Source: Nonlabens sp.
GTDB taxonomy: Bacteria; Bacteroidota; Bacteroidia; Flavobacteriales; Flavobacteriaceae
NCBI GenBank assembly: GCA_023301395.1
Contig: JALZUY010000312.1
Span: 1-16,135, forward strand
Reading direction: 5' to 3'
DNA length: 16,135 nt
A program made the position numbers and the translations under genes. Numbering within the stretch: position 1 is the stretch's first letter; each line of letters opens with the position of its first letter. Below, piece by piece: positions 1-6,759 of the stretch. The notes beneath the pieces were generated by a model. It saw only the letters and a list, made by a program, of their open reading frames with translations. It was not told where the DNA came from and ran no database searches.

Positions 1-238
1 TAGGATAAATAAATTGTTAAATCAGTATCAAAGGTTAGCTGTATATATGATACAAGTATTTATTTAAAAACGGAAAAGGGTAACATTTTAAGCTATAAAC
101 CATTGATCTATTAAAATTGCTTTTTGTCGTTCTGTAATACTTAGAGATGTTAATTTTGACGCACTGTCTAAATTCTAAAGAAGAGAATTATAAACCTGGT
201 AAATTATATAGGATGATATTAATGTGGTGAAAATTCAC
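1..238. other. Window edge without a recognisable gene
   Basis: No open reading frame of convincing length or composition is visible on either strand, and no tRNA or structured RNA was recognised. The stretch is very AT-rich and ends at the terminator of the cupredoxin-like gene. It may be the upstream region of a gene lying outside the window. Confidence 0.5.
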
Positions 239-276
239 AAAAAAAAGTCCCAACTACTAGAGTTGGGACTTTTTTT
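239..276. terminator. Strong bidirectional rho-independent terminator
   Basis: A perfect 10-bp stem AGTCCCAACT / AGTTGGGACT (246-255 and 261-270) has a 5-nt loop. It is flanked by an A run (239-246) and a T run (270-276), so it can stop transcription in both directions. It lies about 17 bp beyond the stop codon of the minus-strand cupredoxin-like gene and is most simply that gene's terminator. Confidence 0.9.
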
Positions 277-292
277 AACGAGTAAGAAAACT

Positions 293-697
293 TTATTCAA
301 CTATAAGTAAATTATCTGTAGCCGTTGGGTTTAACGGGCAAAAATAATAATATTTACCAGCAGTAAGAGTGGTCTTTTGAGAAGACTGTGTTTGTCCGGT
401 AGCTACTTGCTCAGTTACATAAGCTGTCTTGATATGATTCTCTGGATTAGAGATGTCTTTGCCAGCTGGAACTAGTACAAAACCTACATTATGTCCTACT
501 GCATTGTTTGAAACTGTAAACACATAAGTTCCAGGGTTTACTTTAATTTCTTTTTGTACAAATTCACCTTTTACTTGTTCTAGTGCGATAGTCTTAACAG
601 GTGCGTCCATCATATTATCTTTTTTCATGCTGTGTTGAGCTTGAGAAGTCATAGTGAATGCTAATACGATAGTTAAAAATGCGATTACTTTTTTCAT
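293..697 (-). CDS. Exported cupredoxin-like protein with incomplete copper site
   Basis: The 134-residue product begins with a Sec signal peptide (residues 1-21, cleavage likely after SQA-Q). A small beta-sandwich domain of the plastocyanin/azurin type follows. His69 in the motif VGHNVGF and Cys120 in YYFCPLNP sit where the first His and the Cys ligand of a type 1 copper site belong. The second His expected three residues after Cys is Asn123, and no Met ligand follows, so copper binding is doubtful or unusual. It should act in the periplasm, as an electron carrier, a copper-handling protein or a redox-inactive relative. It is monocistronic, divergent from the LYS1-like gene, and followed by a strong terminator. 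The cupredoxin fold is likely; the function is not established. Confidence 0.75.
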   Translation of the reverse strand: MKKVIAFLTIVLAFTMTSQAQHSMKKDNMMDAPVKTIALEQVKGEFVQKEIKVNPGTYVFTVSNNAVGHNVGFVLVPAGKDISNPENHIKTAYVTEQVATGQTQSSQKTTLTAGKYYYFCPLNPTATDNLLIVE

Positions 698-781
698 GTT
701 TTTGTTTTTATGCCTTTTATTTAGGCGGTTATGTTTAAATACAATGCAAATATGCGATGAATAAGAGGTCCATAATTGGGG

Positions 782-814
782 TATAATTCCCTACTCATGT
801 ATTATAATTCCCTA
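782..814. repeat. 12-bp direct repeat, 21-bp period, in divergent spacer
   Basis: TATAATTCCCTA occurs exactly at 782-793 and again at 803-814, a start-to-start distance of 21 bp, or two helical turns. A related inverted fragment (CATAATTGGGG) lies just before the first copy. The position between two divergent genes suggests a binding site for a dimeric or tandemly bound regulator. The regulator is unknown. Confidence 0.5.
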
Positions 815-863
815 GCTCTAGATTTTGACCTATTTTGTTATCTTGCTAGTCTAAAGAATTGCT

Positions 864-2087
864 ATGAAATTTGCCATTATTAGAGAAAGAAAGAATCCGC
901 CAGATAGGAGAGTGGTGTTTACTCCAGAGCAGTTAGGTCGTTTGAATCACGCTTTCGCGAAAGCGGAATTCACAGTAGAGTCCTCTCCTATAAGGATTTT
1001 CAATGACGCACAATATGCAGCCAGTGGTATTTTAGTAAGTGATGATGTAAGCGATGCAGACGTGATGATAGGCGTTAAGGAAGTGCCTAAAGAATCTTTG
1101 ATAGCTCACAAGAAGTATTTTTTCTTCTCACACACGATTAAAAAACAACCCTATAATAGAGATCTATTGAGAACTATTTTATCTAAAAACATCGAACTTT
1201 TTGATCACGAGACTATTGTGAAGGAAAATGGAGCTCGATTGATCGGTTTTGGTAGATATGCGGGAATAGTAGGAGCTTATAATGGTTTCCGTGCGCTAGG
1301 ACTGCGTGATGAACTGTTTGAGTTGCCTAAAGTAGAAAGTTTACCAGACTATGATGCACTTAAAGCAGAGTTAAAACGTATTAAATGCGATTTACCACCT
1401 ATTAATATAGCTATAACGGGTACTGGTAAAGTTGCTGGAGGAATCATAGAAATACTTGAAGAGTTACGTATTCGCTCTCTCAAGCCCAAAGAATATTTAC
1501 AACTAGGGCAGTTTAAAAACGTGCAAATCGTCTATACACAACTAGACGTAGTTGATTATTACACACGCAAGGATGGATATAAACCTACAAGAACAGAATG
1601 TTATAATAATCCCGAATTGCTCAAGAGTGATTTTATGAAATATGCCAAAGTTACAGACATGCTTATTACAGGTCATTTTTATGGCAATGGCGCACCCTAC
1701 TTTTTTACTAGAGAAGATATGAAATCACAAGATTTTAATATCAATCTTGTAGCCGATGTGAGTTGTGATATCGATGGACCTATAGCCTGTACCATTAGGC
1801 CTAGCACTATTGCAGATCCTATTTATTCTTATAACGCTCAAAATGAAAAAGAAGTTCCTTTCAAGGCTCCAGGTTCTATAACAGTGATGGCAGTAGATAA
1901 TTTGCCATGTGAATTACCTAAGGACGCTAGTGAAGGTTTTGGAGAAATGTTTGAAAAATATGTTATTCCTTCGTTCTTTAATGATGACAAAGATGGAATT
2001 TTAGAAAGAGCACAAATGACTACTAGCAAAGGGAAACTGACTGAAAGATTCTCGTATTTACAAGATTTTGTAGATGGTGTAGAATAA
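864..2087 (+). CDS. Saccharopine dehydrogenase-like (LYS1/alanine dehydrogenase family) oxidoreductase
   Basis: The 407-residue protein belongs to the alanine dehydrogenase / pyridine nucleotide transhydrogenase N-terminal superfamily and most resembles NAD-dependent, lysine-forming saccharopine dehydrogenase (LYS1). Visible hallmarks are the N-terminal RKNPPDRR segment and Lys72 in GVKEVP. His90 in FFFSHTIKKQ corresponds with Lys72 to the Lys/His catalytic pair of LYS1. Further hallmarks are GFGRYAGIVGAYNG (128-141), the dinucleotide-binding loop GTGKVAGG (186-193) and VADVSCDIDGPI (296-307). The length fits the family (yeast LYS1 is 373 aa). It is cytoplasmic. No other lysine-pathway gene is nearby, so substrate and direction (lysine degradation, synthesis or another amino acid) are open. 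Residues 30-34 (AFAKA) are encoded by a repeated genomic palindrome. It converges on the DUF2809 gene with an 8-bp gap and no visible terminator. Confidence 0.8.
   Translation: MKFAIIRERKNPPDRRVVFTPEQLGRLNHAFAKAEFTVESSPIRIFNDAQYAASGILVSDDVSDADVMIGVKEVPKESLIAHKKYFFFSHTIKKQPYNRDLLRTILSKNIELFDHETIVKENGARLIGFGRYAGIVGAYNGFRALGLRDELFELPKVESLPDYDALKAELKRIKCDLPPINIAITGTGKVAGGIIEILEELRIRSLKPKEYLQLGQFKNVQIVYTQLDVVDYYTRKDGYKPTRTECYNNPELLKSDFMKYAKVTDMLITGHFYGNGAPYFFTREDMKSQDFNINLVADVSCDIDGPIACTIRPSTIADPIYSYNAQNEKEVPFKAPGSITVMAVDNLPCELPKDASEGFGEMFEKYVIPSFFNDDKDGILERAQMTTSKGKLTERFSYLQDFVDGVE
950..965. repeat. 16-bp palindrome CGCTTTCGCGAAAGCG, copy 1 (inside CDS)
   Basis: A perfect 16-bp palindrome lies inside the LYS1-like gene and is read as Ala-Phe-Ala-Lys-Ala. 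Identical sequence recurs at 10851-10866, and a one-substitution copy at 6868-6883. Three occurrences of a 16-mer in 16 kb cannot be chance. Confidence 0.9.
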
Positions 2088-2095
2088 TTAAGATT

Positions 2096-2470
2096 TCAAA
2101 AATTACTTTTATACTTTTCAATTAATAAAATTATTCCAAAACCTACAGTGTAACAAACCATATCCCACCAGGAAAAACTGGTGCCTATGATAATTCTTGC
2201 CCAGCTATATTCTCTTAAACTGAGAATATCTATGATTTGAAGATACTGAGCAATCTCTACCATATAGCTGAATGTTAGAGTGAAAACAGCAACTGTTATA
2301 ACTCTGTAAGGTGTTATAGCCATGAAAAAACAATAGAGTAATCCTACCACAAGAACATCACCTAAAAATGGTCTTACAAATGAGTCATTTATAAATAAGG
2401 CGATACATACTTCTATGAGGAATAATAGAATTGCGGCGATGATGTAATAGGTTCTAGGACTTCGTTTCAT
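2096..2470 (-). CDS. DUF2809 family integral membrane protein
   Basis: The 124-residue protein has four predicted transmembrane helices (about 9-27, 36-53, 57-79 and 101-118). The DUF2809 pattern is clear: FLGDVLVVGLLYCF (35-48), VEIAQYLQIIDIL (71-83) and IGTSFSWWDMVCYTVG (95-110). The charged or polar residues Asp38, Glu72, Gln75 and Asp103 in membrane-facing segments are the likely functional core. The biochemical role of this family is unknown to me. It is the last gene of a minus-strand operon, and its start overlaps the end of the DUF1361 gene by 17 bp, which implies translational coupling. It converges with the LYS1-like gene. Confidence 0.85.
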   Translation of the reverse strand: MKRSPRTYYIIAAILLFLIEVCIALFINDSFVRPFLGDVLVVGLLYCFFMAITPYRVITVAVFTLTFSYMVEIAQYLQIIDILSLREYSWARIIIGTSFSWWDMVCYTVGFGIILLIEKYKSNF

Positions 2471-3131
2471 AATTGATAAATAATCTGTAAAACACCATTA
2501 AAAATATACTCATAGGCAAGATTTGAAGCCATGCGGTCTGGTGAGATAATGGATGAATGAAAATAGCAAAAGTATCTATGATCAATTGGTCAGGATGTTG
2601 AATGATGTCCCAACTGTTCCATCTCAAAGTGCGTCCTAGGTAAATACCTAGGGAACATAAGAATAGCAACCCGTTTTCTATTGTTTTAACTATATAGTTC
2701 TTTTTGAGTAGGTTTAAAGTAACTAGTCCTTGAGTCATCTGTTGCATACTTTTAAATCCAGCCCAGCAGCCAGTTATGGCAAAACAAGAGATAAGAATGC
2801 TGTCATAAATTAACCAGCTGCCACTGGCGTTTCTTATATGAATTAAATCCGTAATGATATATGGTGAGTTAGGAAGAATCAACAACCATAAAATAAATAT
2901 AGGTGTTAGAATCCATTTTGCTTTTTGACGACTTAGATTAGGAATGATAGCACTTGTAAACCACAAACTAATGAAGTAGGGCAGTAGTGCCAAGAATAAA
3001 TTCCAAACTAAGAAAAGCATGTAGAAATCATGTGTAATTTTCATGCGTACAGAAAGAAACGAGATACTTAATATGCAGAGCATAAATAAATTACTAATTT
3101 CTTTATATCGATTTAAAAGTATGATTATCAT
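2454..3131 (-). CDS. DUF1361 family integral membrane protein
   Basis: The 225-residue protein has six to seven hydrophobic segments. Family motifs are visible in order: VWNLFLALLPYF (42-53), LPNSPYIITDLIHI (86-99), the DSILIS segment (110-115) and GIYLGRTLRWNSWDII (162-177). These conserved polar stretches (Asn44, Asn88, Asp95, Arg167, Arg170, Asp175) match the DUF1361 signature; no reaction is established for the family. Its start codon shares one base with the stop of the preceding 101-aa gene (TAATG), and its end overlaps the DUF2809 gene by 17 bp. The pairing with DUF2809 suggests a joint role in the inner membrane. Confidence 0.85.
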   Translation of the reverse strand: MIIILLNRYKEISNLFMLCILSISFLSVRMKITHDFYMLFLVWNLFLALLPYFISLWFTSAIIPNLSRQKAKWILTPIFILWLLILPNSPYIITDLIHIRNASGSWLIYDSILISCFAITGCWAGFKSMQQMTQGLVTLNLLKKNYIVKTIENGLLFLCSLGIYLGRTLRWNSWDIIQHPDQLIIDTFAIFIHPLSHQTAWLQILPMSIFLMVFYRLFINYETKS

Positions 3132-3436
3132 TAGGTTAGTTCTACAACGATTAAAAAATATCCAAAGGCAATAGGAATATTAAGAACTAGCACTCCTATG
3201 GTAACAATCGTTTCTTTCAATGCCGTTTTCTGACCTATTGCAGCAATAATTATAAGAATAAATATCAAACAATTCCATACAACTGCAACTATCAAATAAG
3301 CAATTCCTATTTCAATAAGCGAGCTTTCTTTAAAGAGTAAATAAATGAGTAAAAGCACGGTTCCTATTGAGAAAGAAACGAGTGTGTTCCAATGTGCAAA
3401 GCTATTGACGGGTTTTAAACTTTGTAAGTACATCAT
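3131..3436 (-). CDS. Small four-helix membrane protein (paralog of the upstream 110-aa protein)
   Basis: I do not recognise a named family. The 101-residue protein has four predicted transmembrane helices (about 17-35, 42-64, 66-84 and 86-100). It aligns without gaps, at a constant offset of four residues, with the next gene upstream. Shared positions include IGI at 43-45, Asn55, Glu75, Thr79, LNIP at 85-88 and Gly92. The two are therefore a tandem duplication. It begins with two Met codons; the first forms an ATGA overlap with the stop of the 110-aa gene and was chosen. Its stop overlaps the DUF1361 start by one base. Membrane location is well supported; function is unknown. Confidence 0.75.
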   Translation of the reverse strand: MMYLQSLKPVNSFAHWNTLVSFSIGTVLLLIYLLFKESSLIEIGIAYLIVAVVWNCLIFILIIIAAIGQKTALKETIVTIGVLVLNIPIAFGYFLIVVELT

Positions 3437-3765
3437 AATATATGTTTACCGGTTAAGTGATTGTTTAACAAAACGAATCCTATGAAAAAAGGAATGTTTA
3501 ATAAGATGAGATATAGTGTAAATAAGCTCTCAATAAGGCGATTGAACCTTATTAAGAAATTAATAAAAACACTACAAATCACAATTGAATTAAGAATTAC
3601 GAGAATAAATATTGCCACAATTCCTATGATTGTAAAGAAATCAGCTTGTGTGGTGATATAGCCTATCATTATTAAAAGTATAGCCATGAAAGTGGCAAAC
3701 GCCGTTTTAATACCAAACAAATTAGTACTATCAAATTGGGCTATTCTATTAACAATTTTAATCAT
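3433..3765 (-). CDS. Small four-helix membrane protein (tandem paralog)
   Basis: I do not recognise a named family. The 110-residue product starting at the ATG at 3765 has four predicted transmembrane helices (about 20-38, 42-60, 60-75 and 82-101). The frame stays open upstream to 3912, but that extension lies wholly within the 3' coding part of the DUF4173 gene and adds a non-homologous segment. The start at 3765 gives an 8-bp overlap with the DUF4173 stop. That start also puts it in register with its 101-aa paralog (LNIP at 89-92 against 85-88, IGI at 47-49 against 43-45). The ATGA overlap with the next gene implies coupled translation. Function is unknown. Confidence 0.75.
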   Translation of the reverse strand: MIKIVNRIAQFDSTNLFGIKTAFATFMAILLIMIGYITTQADFFTIIGIVAIFILVILNSIVICSVFINFLIRFNRLIESLFTLYLILLNIPFFIGFVLLNNHLTGKHIL

Positions 3766-5167
3766 TTTTTTTCTGTTCGTTAGATTCTTTAATTTTATAA
3801 GCGATGTAATTAAAATCTTGCCAGTCGCGATCAATAAAGTGGTTTTCCCAATAGCGAGCAGAACTGTAACCCAACTTGTTATTGAGCTCTTGAGCGTCAT
3901 TATAATATCCATATTCTTTAAGGATCAACGCGTTTTGAGGCAGTAAACGTTCTAGTTGTTTGTTGTCTACAAAATCATTGTTGAGGTTGTAATCGGTCAC
4001 AATAGCAGACCAATTCACTAAAGAGAATATGCAAACAATCACAAAACTGATAGCCAAATTACGACGCCACAGGTATACAAAATTGAGACGATGTTGCACC
4101 TTGAAATAAGCAGTTACTAGACCTATCAAACACAGTGCGAGATACACCACCACACCTATACGTTTCATGGATAAACCATATTGCGAGATGTACAGCGATG
4201 TCTTCACAAATATGCTACCTATTAAAAGTGCATTGAGACCGATCCATACATAGGTAAGTATTTTAAGAGTTCCGTTTTCTTTGATGAAATTTAAGCTTCC
4301 GCGGAAAAAAATGGCGATAATCACTACTGCTAGAATAATGCTCACCATACTTGCATAAACACCTGAGTGTACCGCATCACTCAATTCTGAGGCGGCAAAT
4401 TCTTTAATGTTACTAATGAACATCAATTCAGATATTAAAACAACAACTAATAATATATTAAGAGCAGCAATAGAAAAGGTTCCTAACTGTAATTCGTTTT
4501 TACTTTTTAATTGTTGGTCTTCATTAAGTGTTTTAGGGTTCAGAAAATTATCTGTTTTGATATCATCTTCAGTAAGTGGATTTAGTGCTTGAGGAGTTGC
4601 AATATTTGCCATGATAAATGCACCTAAAATCGCAGTAAAGAACCAAAAACCATCTATGAAACTTAAGTCAATATGTGCTAACCAATTGGAGAAAACTGGA
4701 TTTGCCATGCTGTATAAAGAAGAGAATAACACAATAAGTAAAAGAGGAATAACGGTAATTTTTACGATTTGAGCTACCGCATATTTTGGCTCTTTCTCTT
4801 CTTTTATTTTTTTGATATTAAAGATAAAATCGTGGAACATCCCAAAAAACATATTGTACAATCCATTGAGCCATCCTACATAAATACTGGCTTGAGAACT
4901 AGCGACCATTCCTATAAATAAGAAAACCGATAAGAAATAACATAGGACAGCCATTCCAGATCCATGCATTATAATCGCAATAGAAGAAGCTATCATTCCT
5001 ATAGAACTAGCAATAATAGAAGGTTTAAGCAAAGATTGCGTATTCATTATCACAAGTGCAATAATTAAAAATAATGAATACAGAGCGGTATTGAGTCCTA
5101 AGGAGTGACTGTAAAATAGTGTGGCAAAGGTGATGCTTCCTAAAATAATGACGATGGTCTTTTTCAT
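3758..5167 (-). CDS. DUF4173-type polytopic membrane protein with soluble C-terminal tail
   Basis: The 469-residue protein has about ten to twelve predicted transmembrane helices between residues 4 and 390. A soluble C-terminal tail (391-469) is rich in Asn, Asp and Tyr. The middle part resembles DUF4173/DUF4153: HSGVYASMVSIILAVVII (267-284), FFRGSLNF (287-294), YVWIGLNALLIGSIFVKTS (306-324) and YISQYGLSMKRIGVV (326-340). The tail contains ERLLPQNALILKEYGYYN (406-423). No enzymatic function is known to me. It starts with an ATGA overlap at the end of the Coq4-like gene and ends with an 8-bp overlap into the first small paralog. It is probably co-expressed with these and under control of the winged-helix regulator encoded upstream. 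Confidence 0.75.
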   Translation of the reverse strand: MKKTIVIILGSITFATLFYSHSLGLNTALYSLFLIIALVIMNTQSLLKPSIIASSIGMIASSIAIIMHGSGMAVLCYFLSVFLFIGMVASSQASIYVGWLNGLYNMFFGMFHDFIFNIKKIKEEKEPKYAVAQIVKITVIPLLLIVLFSSLYSMANPVFSNWLAHIDLSFIDGFWFFTAILGAFIMANIATPQALNPLTEDDIKTDNFLNPKTLNEDQQLKSKNELQLGTFSIAALNILLVVVLISELMFISNIKEFAASELSDAVHSGVYASMVSIILAVVIIAIFFRGSLNFIKENGTLKILTYVWIGLNALLIGSIFVKTSLYISQYGLSMKRIGVVVYLALCLIGLVTAYFKVQHRLNFVYLWRRNLAISFVIVCIFSLVNWSAIVTDYNLNNDFVDNKQLERLLPQNALILKEYGYYNDAQELNNKLGYSSARYWENHFIDRDWQDFNYIAYKIKESNEQKKND

Positions 5168-5676
5168 GATATTATGTTATTATGATTGGGTTTAAAATTT
5201 GATATAGGTGATGATAAATGTTGTTTGAAATCTAAGTTGTGAATAGGAAAAGCGCTTTTACCATTATGAAGTGCTGCTTTAAAAACATCATATTGATCGA
5301 TGTATAAAACCATCCCTACCAGCATAGCAAGTGCGACAAAAGGACTGCGTTTTCCATTGCCCCATAACCAGTATTGCATTGCTATTTCCTGAGCAGTATC
5401 TACTTTAAACCCAGTAAGTACATGAAATATATCATGATCCTCACAACGTGGCTGTGGTTCAAATTTGTGTTGCAATAAGAAGCAACCTAAATGATATCCT
5501 AGACTATTAGAAGGATAAGATAATAGCTGGCGTGTGTAAATTTGCCATACTTGTCCTTTCTTGAAGAATATATATAAGATACTGGATACATTAAAGCCAA
5601 AGCCCACAAATAGTTCTCTTTGGTATTTTAAAGTACTTTGTATTTCAAAGTAAAAAGACAAAAAAATAGTCTTCAT
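5164..5676 (-). CDS. Coq4-like protein
   Basis: The 170-residue product contains the Coq4 signature HDxxH-x11-E exactly: His81, Asp82, His85 and Glu97, within a segment reading CEDHDIFHVLTGFKVDTAQE. Residues LGYHLGCFLLQ (59-69) before it and MQYWLWGNGKRS (100-111) after it also fit the family. A hydrophobic stretch lies at 113-126. Coq4 proteins support ubiquinone synthesis in mitochondria and proteobacteria; flavobacteria normally use menaquinone, so the role here is open. The first 23 codons from the ATG at 5676 contain a palindromic operator (5634-5652) and look unlike the family. The GTG at 5607, preceded by AGAGAA, would give a 147-residue protein and is a serious alternative start. The end overlaps the DUF4173 gene by ATGA. 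Confidence 0.7.
   Translation of the reverse strand: MKTIFLSFYFEIQSTLKYQRELFVGFGFNVSSILYIFFKKGQVWQIYTRQLLSYPSNSLGYHLGCFLLQHKFEPQPRCEDHDIFHVLTGFKVDTAQEIAMQYWLWGNGKRSPFVALAMLVGMVLYIDQYDVFKAALHNGKSAFPIHNLDFKQHLSSPISNFKPNHNNIIS
5634..5652. promoter_or_regulatory. Palindromic operator TACTTTG-N5-CAAAGTA, site 1
   Basis: Perfect 7-bp arms flank the 5-bp centre TATTT; the similarity to site 2 extends outwards (AAG before, AAA after). On the minus strand TACTTTG also resembles the -7 element of Bacteroidota promoters. It lies at the head of the Coq4-like/DUF4173/DUF1361/DUF2809 operon, within the first codons of the longest Coq4-like reading frame. It is probably bound by the winged-helix protein encoded at 5793-6086. 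Confidence 0.65.
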
Positions 5677-5738
5677 AATTCTGTGTGTTTTGATAATGGA
5701 GTAGAAGTAGTGAAGTTCATTTTTAAAATTGTTATTAA

Positions 5739-5766
5739 GTCCGTTTCCAGTTTTATTTAAACGGAC
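5739..5766 (-). terminator. Hairpin between regulator gene and Coq4-like operon
   Basis: The 8-bp stem GTCCGTTT / AAACGGAC (5739-5746 and 5759-5766) has a 12-nt loop. It lies 26 bp past the stop of the winged-helix gene. Only a poor T run follows on the minus strand, so it is at best a weak terminator or attenuator between the two transcription units. Confidence 0.4.
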
Positions 5767-5792
5767 ATTTGTTTTTCTAGTTTCTTTAAAAC

Positions 5793-6086
5793 TTATTCGC
5801 CTCTCAATAGTTTTTCTAAAGCAGCAATGTGTTTTTTAAATTCTAGTTTGCCTATATCTGTCGCGATGTATTTGGTATTAGGTTTGCGGCCTATAAAACT
5901 TTTCACAACTCTTATGTATTCCTCTTTTTCAAGTGCTTTGGCATGACTTGCTAGGTTGCCATCAGTCACATCGAGTAATTCTTTGAGCTCTTTAAAATCG
6001 GCATGATCGTTCACTACCAGGACAGACATAATGCCTAGCCTAATGCGGTGATCAAATGCTTTATTTAATTTATTAATGAGACTCAT
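5793..6086 (-). CDS. Winged-helix transcriptional regulator (HTH_34 type)
   Basis: The 97-residue protein is a single winged-helix domain of the MarR/ArsR-like HTH_34 group. An N-terminal helix (NKLNKAFDHRIRLGIMSVL, 5-23) is followed by DFKELKELLDVTDGNLASHAKALEK in the helix-turn-helix region (residues 30-54, recognition helix about 41-53). The wing is about residues 56-75, with positively charged FIGRKPNTKYIA. No ligand domain or metal-binding Cys is present. It follows the six-helix membrane protein gene by 32 bp and should be co-transcribed with it. Two near-identical palindromes, ahead of its own unit and ahead of the next operon, make autoregulation plus control of the downstream membrane operon likely. 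Confidence 0.85.
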   Translation of the reverse strand: MSLINKLNKAFDHRIRLGIMSVLVVNDHADFKELKELLDVTDGNLASHAKALEKEEYIRVVKSFIGRKPNTKYIATDIGKLEFKKHIAALEKLLRGE

Positions 6087-6118
6087 GAGTCGATTTCACT
6101 TTTTTTATTATTAACCTA

Positions 6119-6751
6119 TCAATCATACTTATAATACATCACGGCACCATAAACGATGTGACATATCCCAAAACCAGCTGCCCAAAAATACAATCCGTAA
6201 CCTATAAATTGAGTGTTTATTAATCCTAAAATAGCACAGCTCAAACCAAGATATTTTACGGTTCCTAAAGTGTATTTTGAAGCATGGATGCACGCTAATC
6301 CGTAAAAAACTAACATTGCAGGAGCTACTAAACCTAGTAAACGATATTGTAATAATGCAAGTGTGAAAAAGCCTCCTATAGATAATGGTACAAGAAAGTT
6401 CACTACCAATCGTATGGATTGTTTATTCCATATTTTTTGCTTGTACTTAGCAGCTTTAATCTTGGTAAGGAAGAATGCTGTAATAATCGCAAGTGCAAGA
6501 ATAACGGCAGCTATTACAAATATTTTTAATGATGGATTACGTTCCCATGGAGTACTCAGTAAACTATCGAGCGATTCTGTATAGCCGTTCTTTCGAGCCT
6601 TATCAATAACAAAATAACCTACAACACTACCTACAAGTGCATAAATTCCCGCTAGTACACCACTCAAACCCGATAAGGATATGAATCGTGTAGATTTATC
6701 CATAATGGATCTGATCTCTTTTATATCGTCTAGAACTTTATCTTTATCCAT
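6119..6751 (-). CDS. Six-helix membrane protein paired with the winged-helix regulator
   Basis: The 210-residue protein begins with a charged cytoplasmic segment (1-20, LDDIKEIRSIMDKSTRF). About six predicted transmembrane helices follow (roughly 22-49, 74-95, 108-130, 133-150, 160-178 and 183-205). I recognise it only as a conserved hypothetical of Bacteroidota that is often found beside small winged-helix regulators; no function is known to me. It is the first gene of its unit, and the palindromic operator lies only about 9 bp upstream of the start codon. A role in sensing membrane state or in controlling the regulator is possible, but this is inference from the neighbourhood alone. Confidence 0.75.
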   Translation of the reverse strand: MDKDKVLDDIKEIRSIMDKSTRFISLSGLSGVLAGIYALVGSVVGYFVIDKARKNGYTESLDSLLSTPWERNPSLKIFVIAAVILALAIITAFFLTKIKAAKYKQKIWNKQSIRLVVNFLVPLSIGGFFTLALLQYRLLGLVAPAMLVFYGLACIHASKYTLGTVKYLGLSCAILGLINTQFIGYGLYFWAAGFGICHIVYGAVMYYKYD

Positions 6752-6759
6752 AATTAAAG

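Noticed and set aside
747..754. CATATTTG on the minus strand as promoter of the cupredoxin-like gene
   Set aside because: It is one base off the -7 consensus and has no TTG at the needed distance; the support is too weak to list.
3766..3912. Upstream extension of the 110-aa membrane protein to an ATG at 3912
   Set aside because: It overlaps the coding 3' end of the DUF4173 gene, adds residues without a match in the paralog, and the ATG at 3765 gives normal short overlap.
3461..3946. Plus-strand reading frames opposite the small membrane proteins
   Set aside because: They are antisense to genes supported by paralogy and overlapping starts, and have basic, low-complexity composition typical of shadow frames.
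5248..5259. Palindrome AAAAGCGCTTTT in the Coq4-like gene
   Set aside because: It is a single 12-bp palindrome without further copies and is not related to the CGCTTTCGCGAAAGCG family beyond a short common string.
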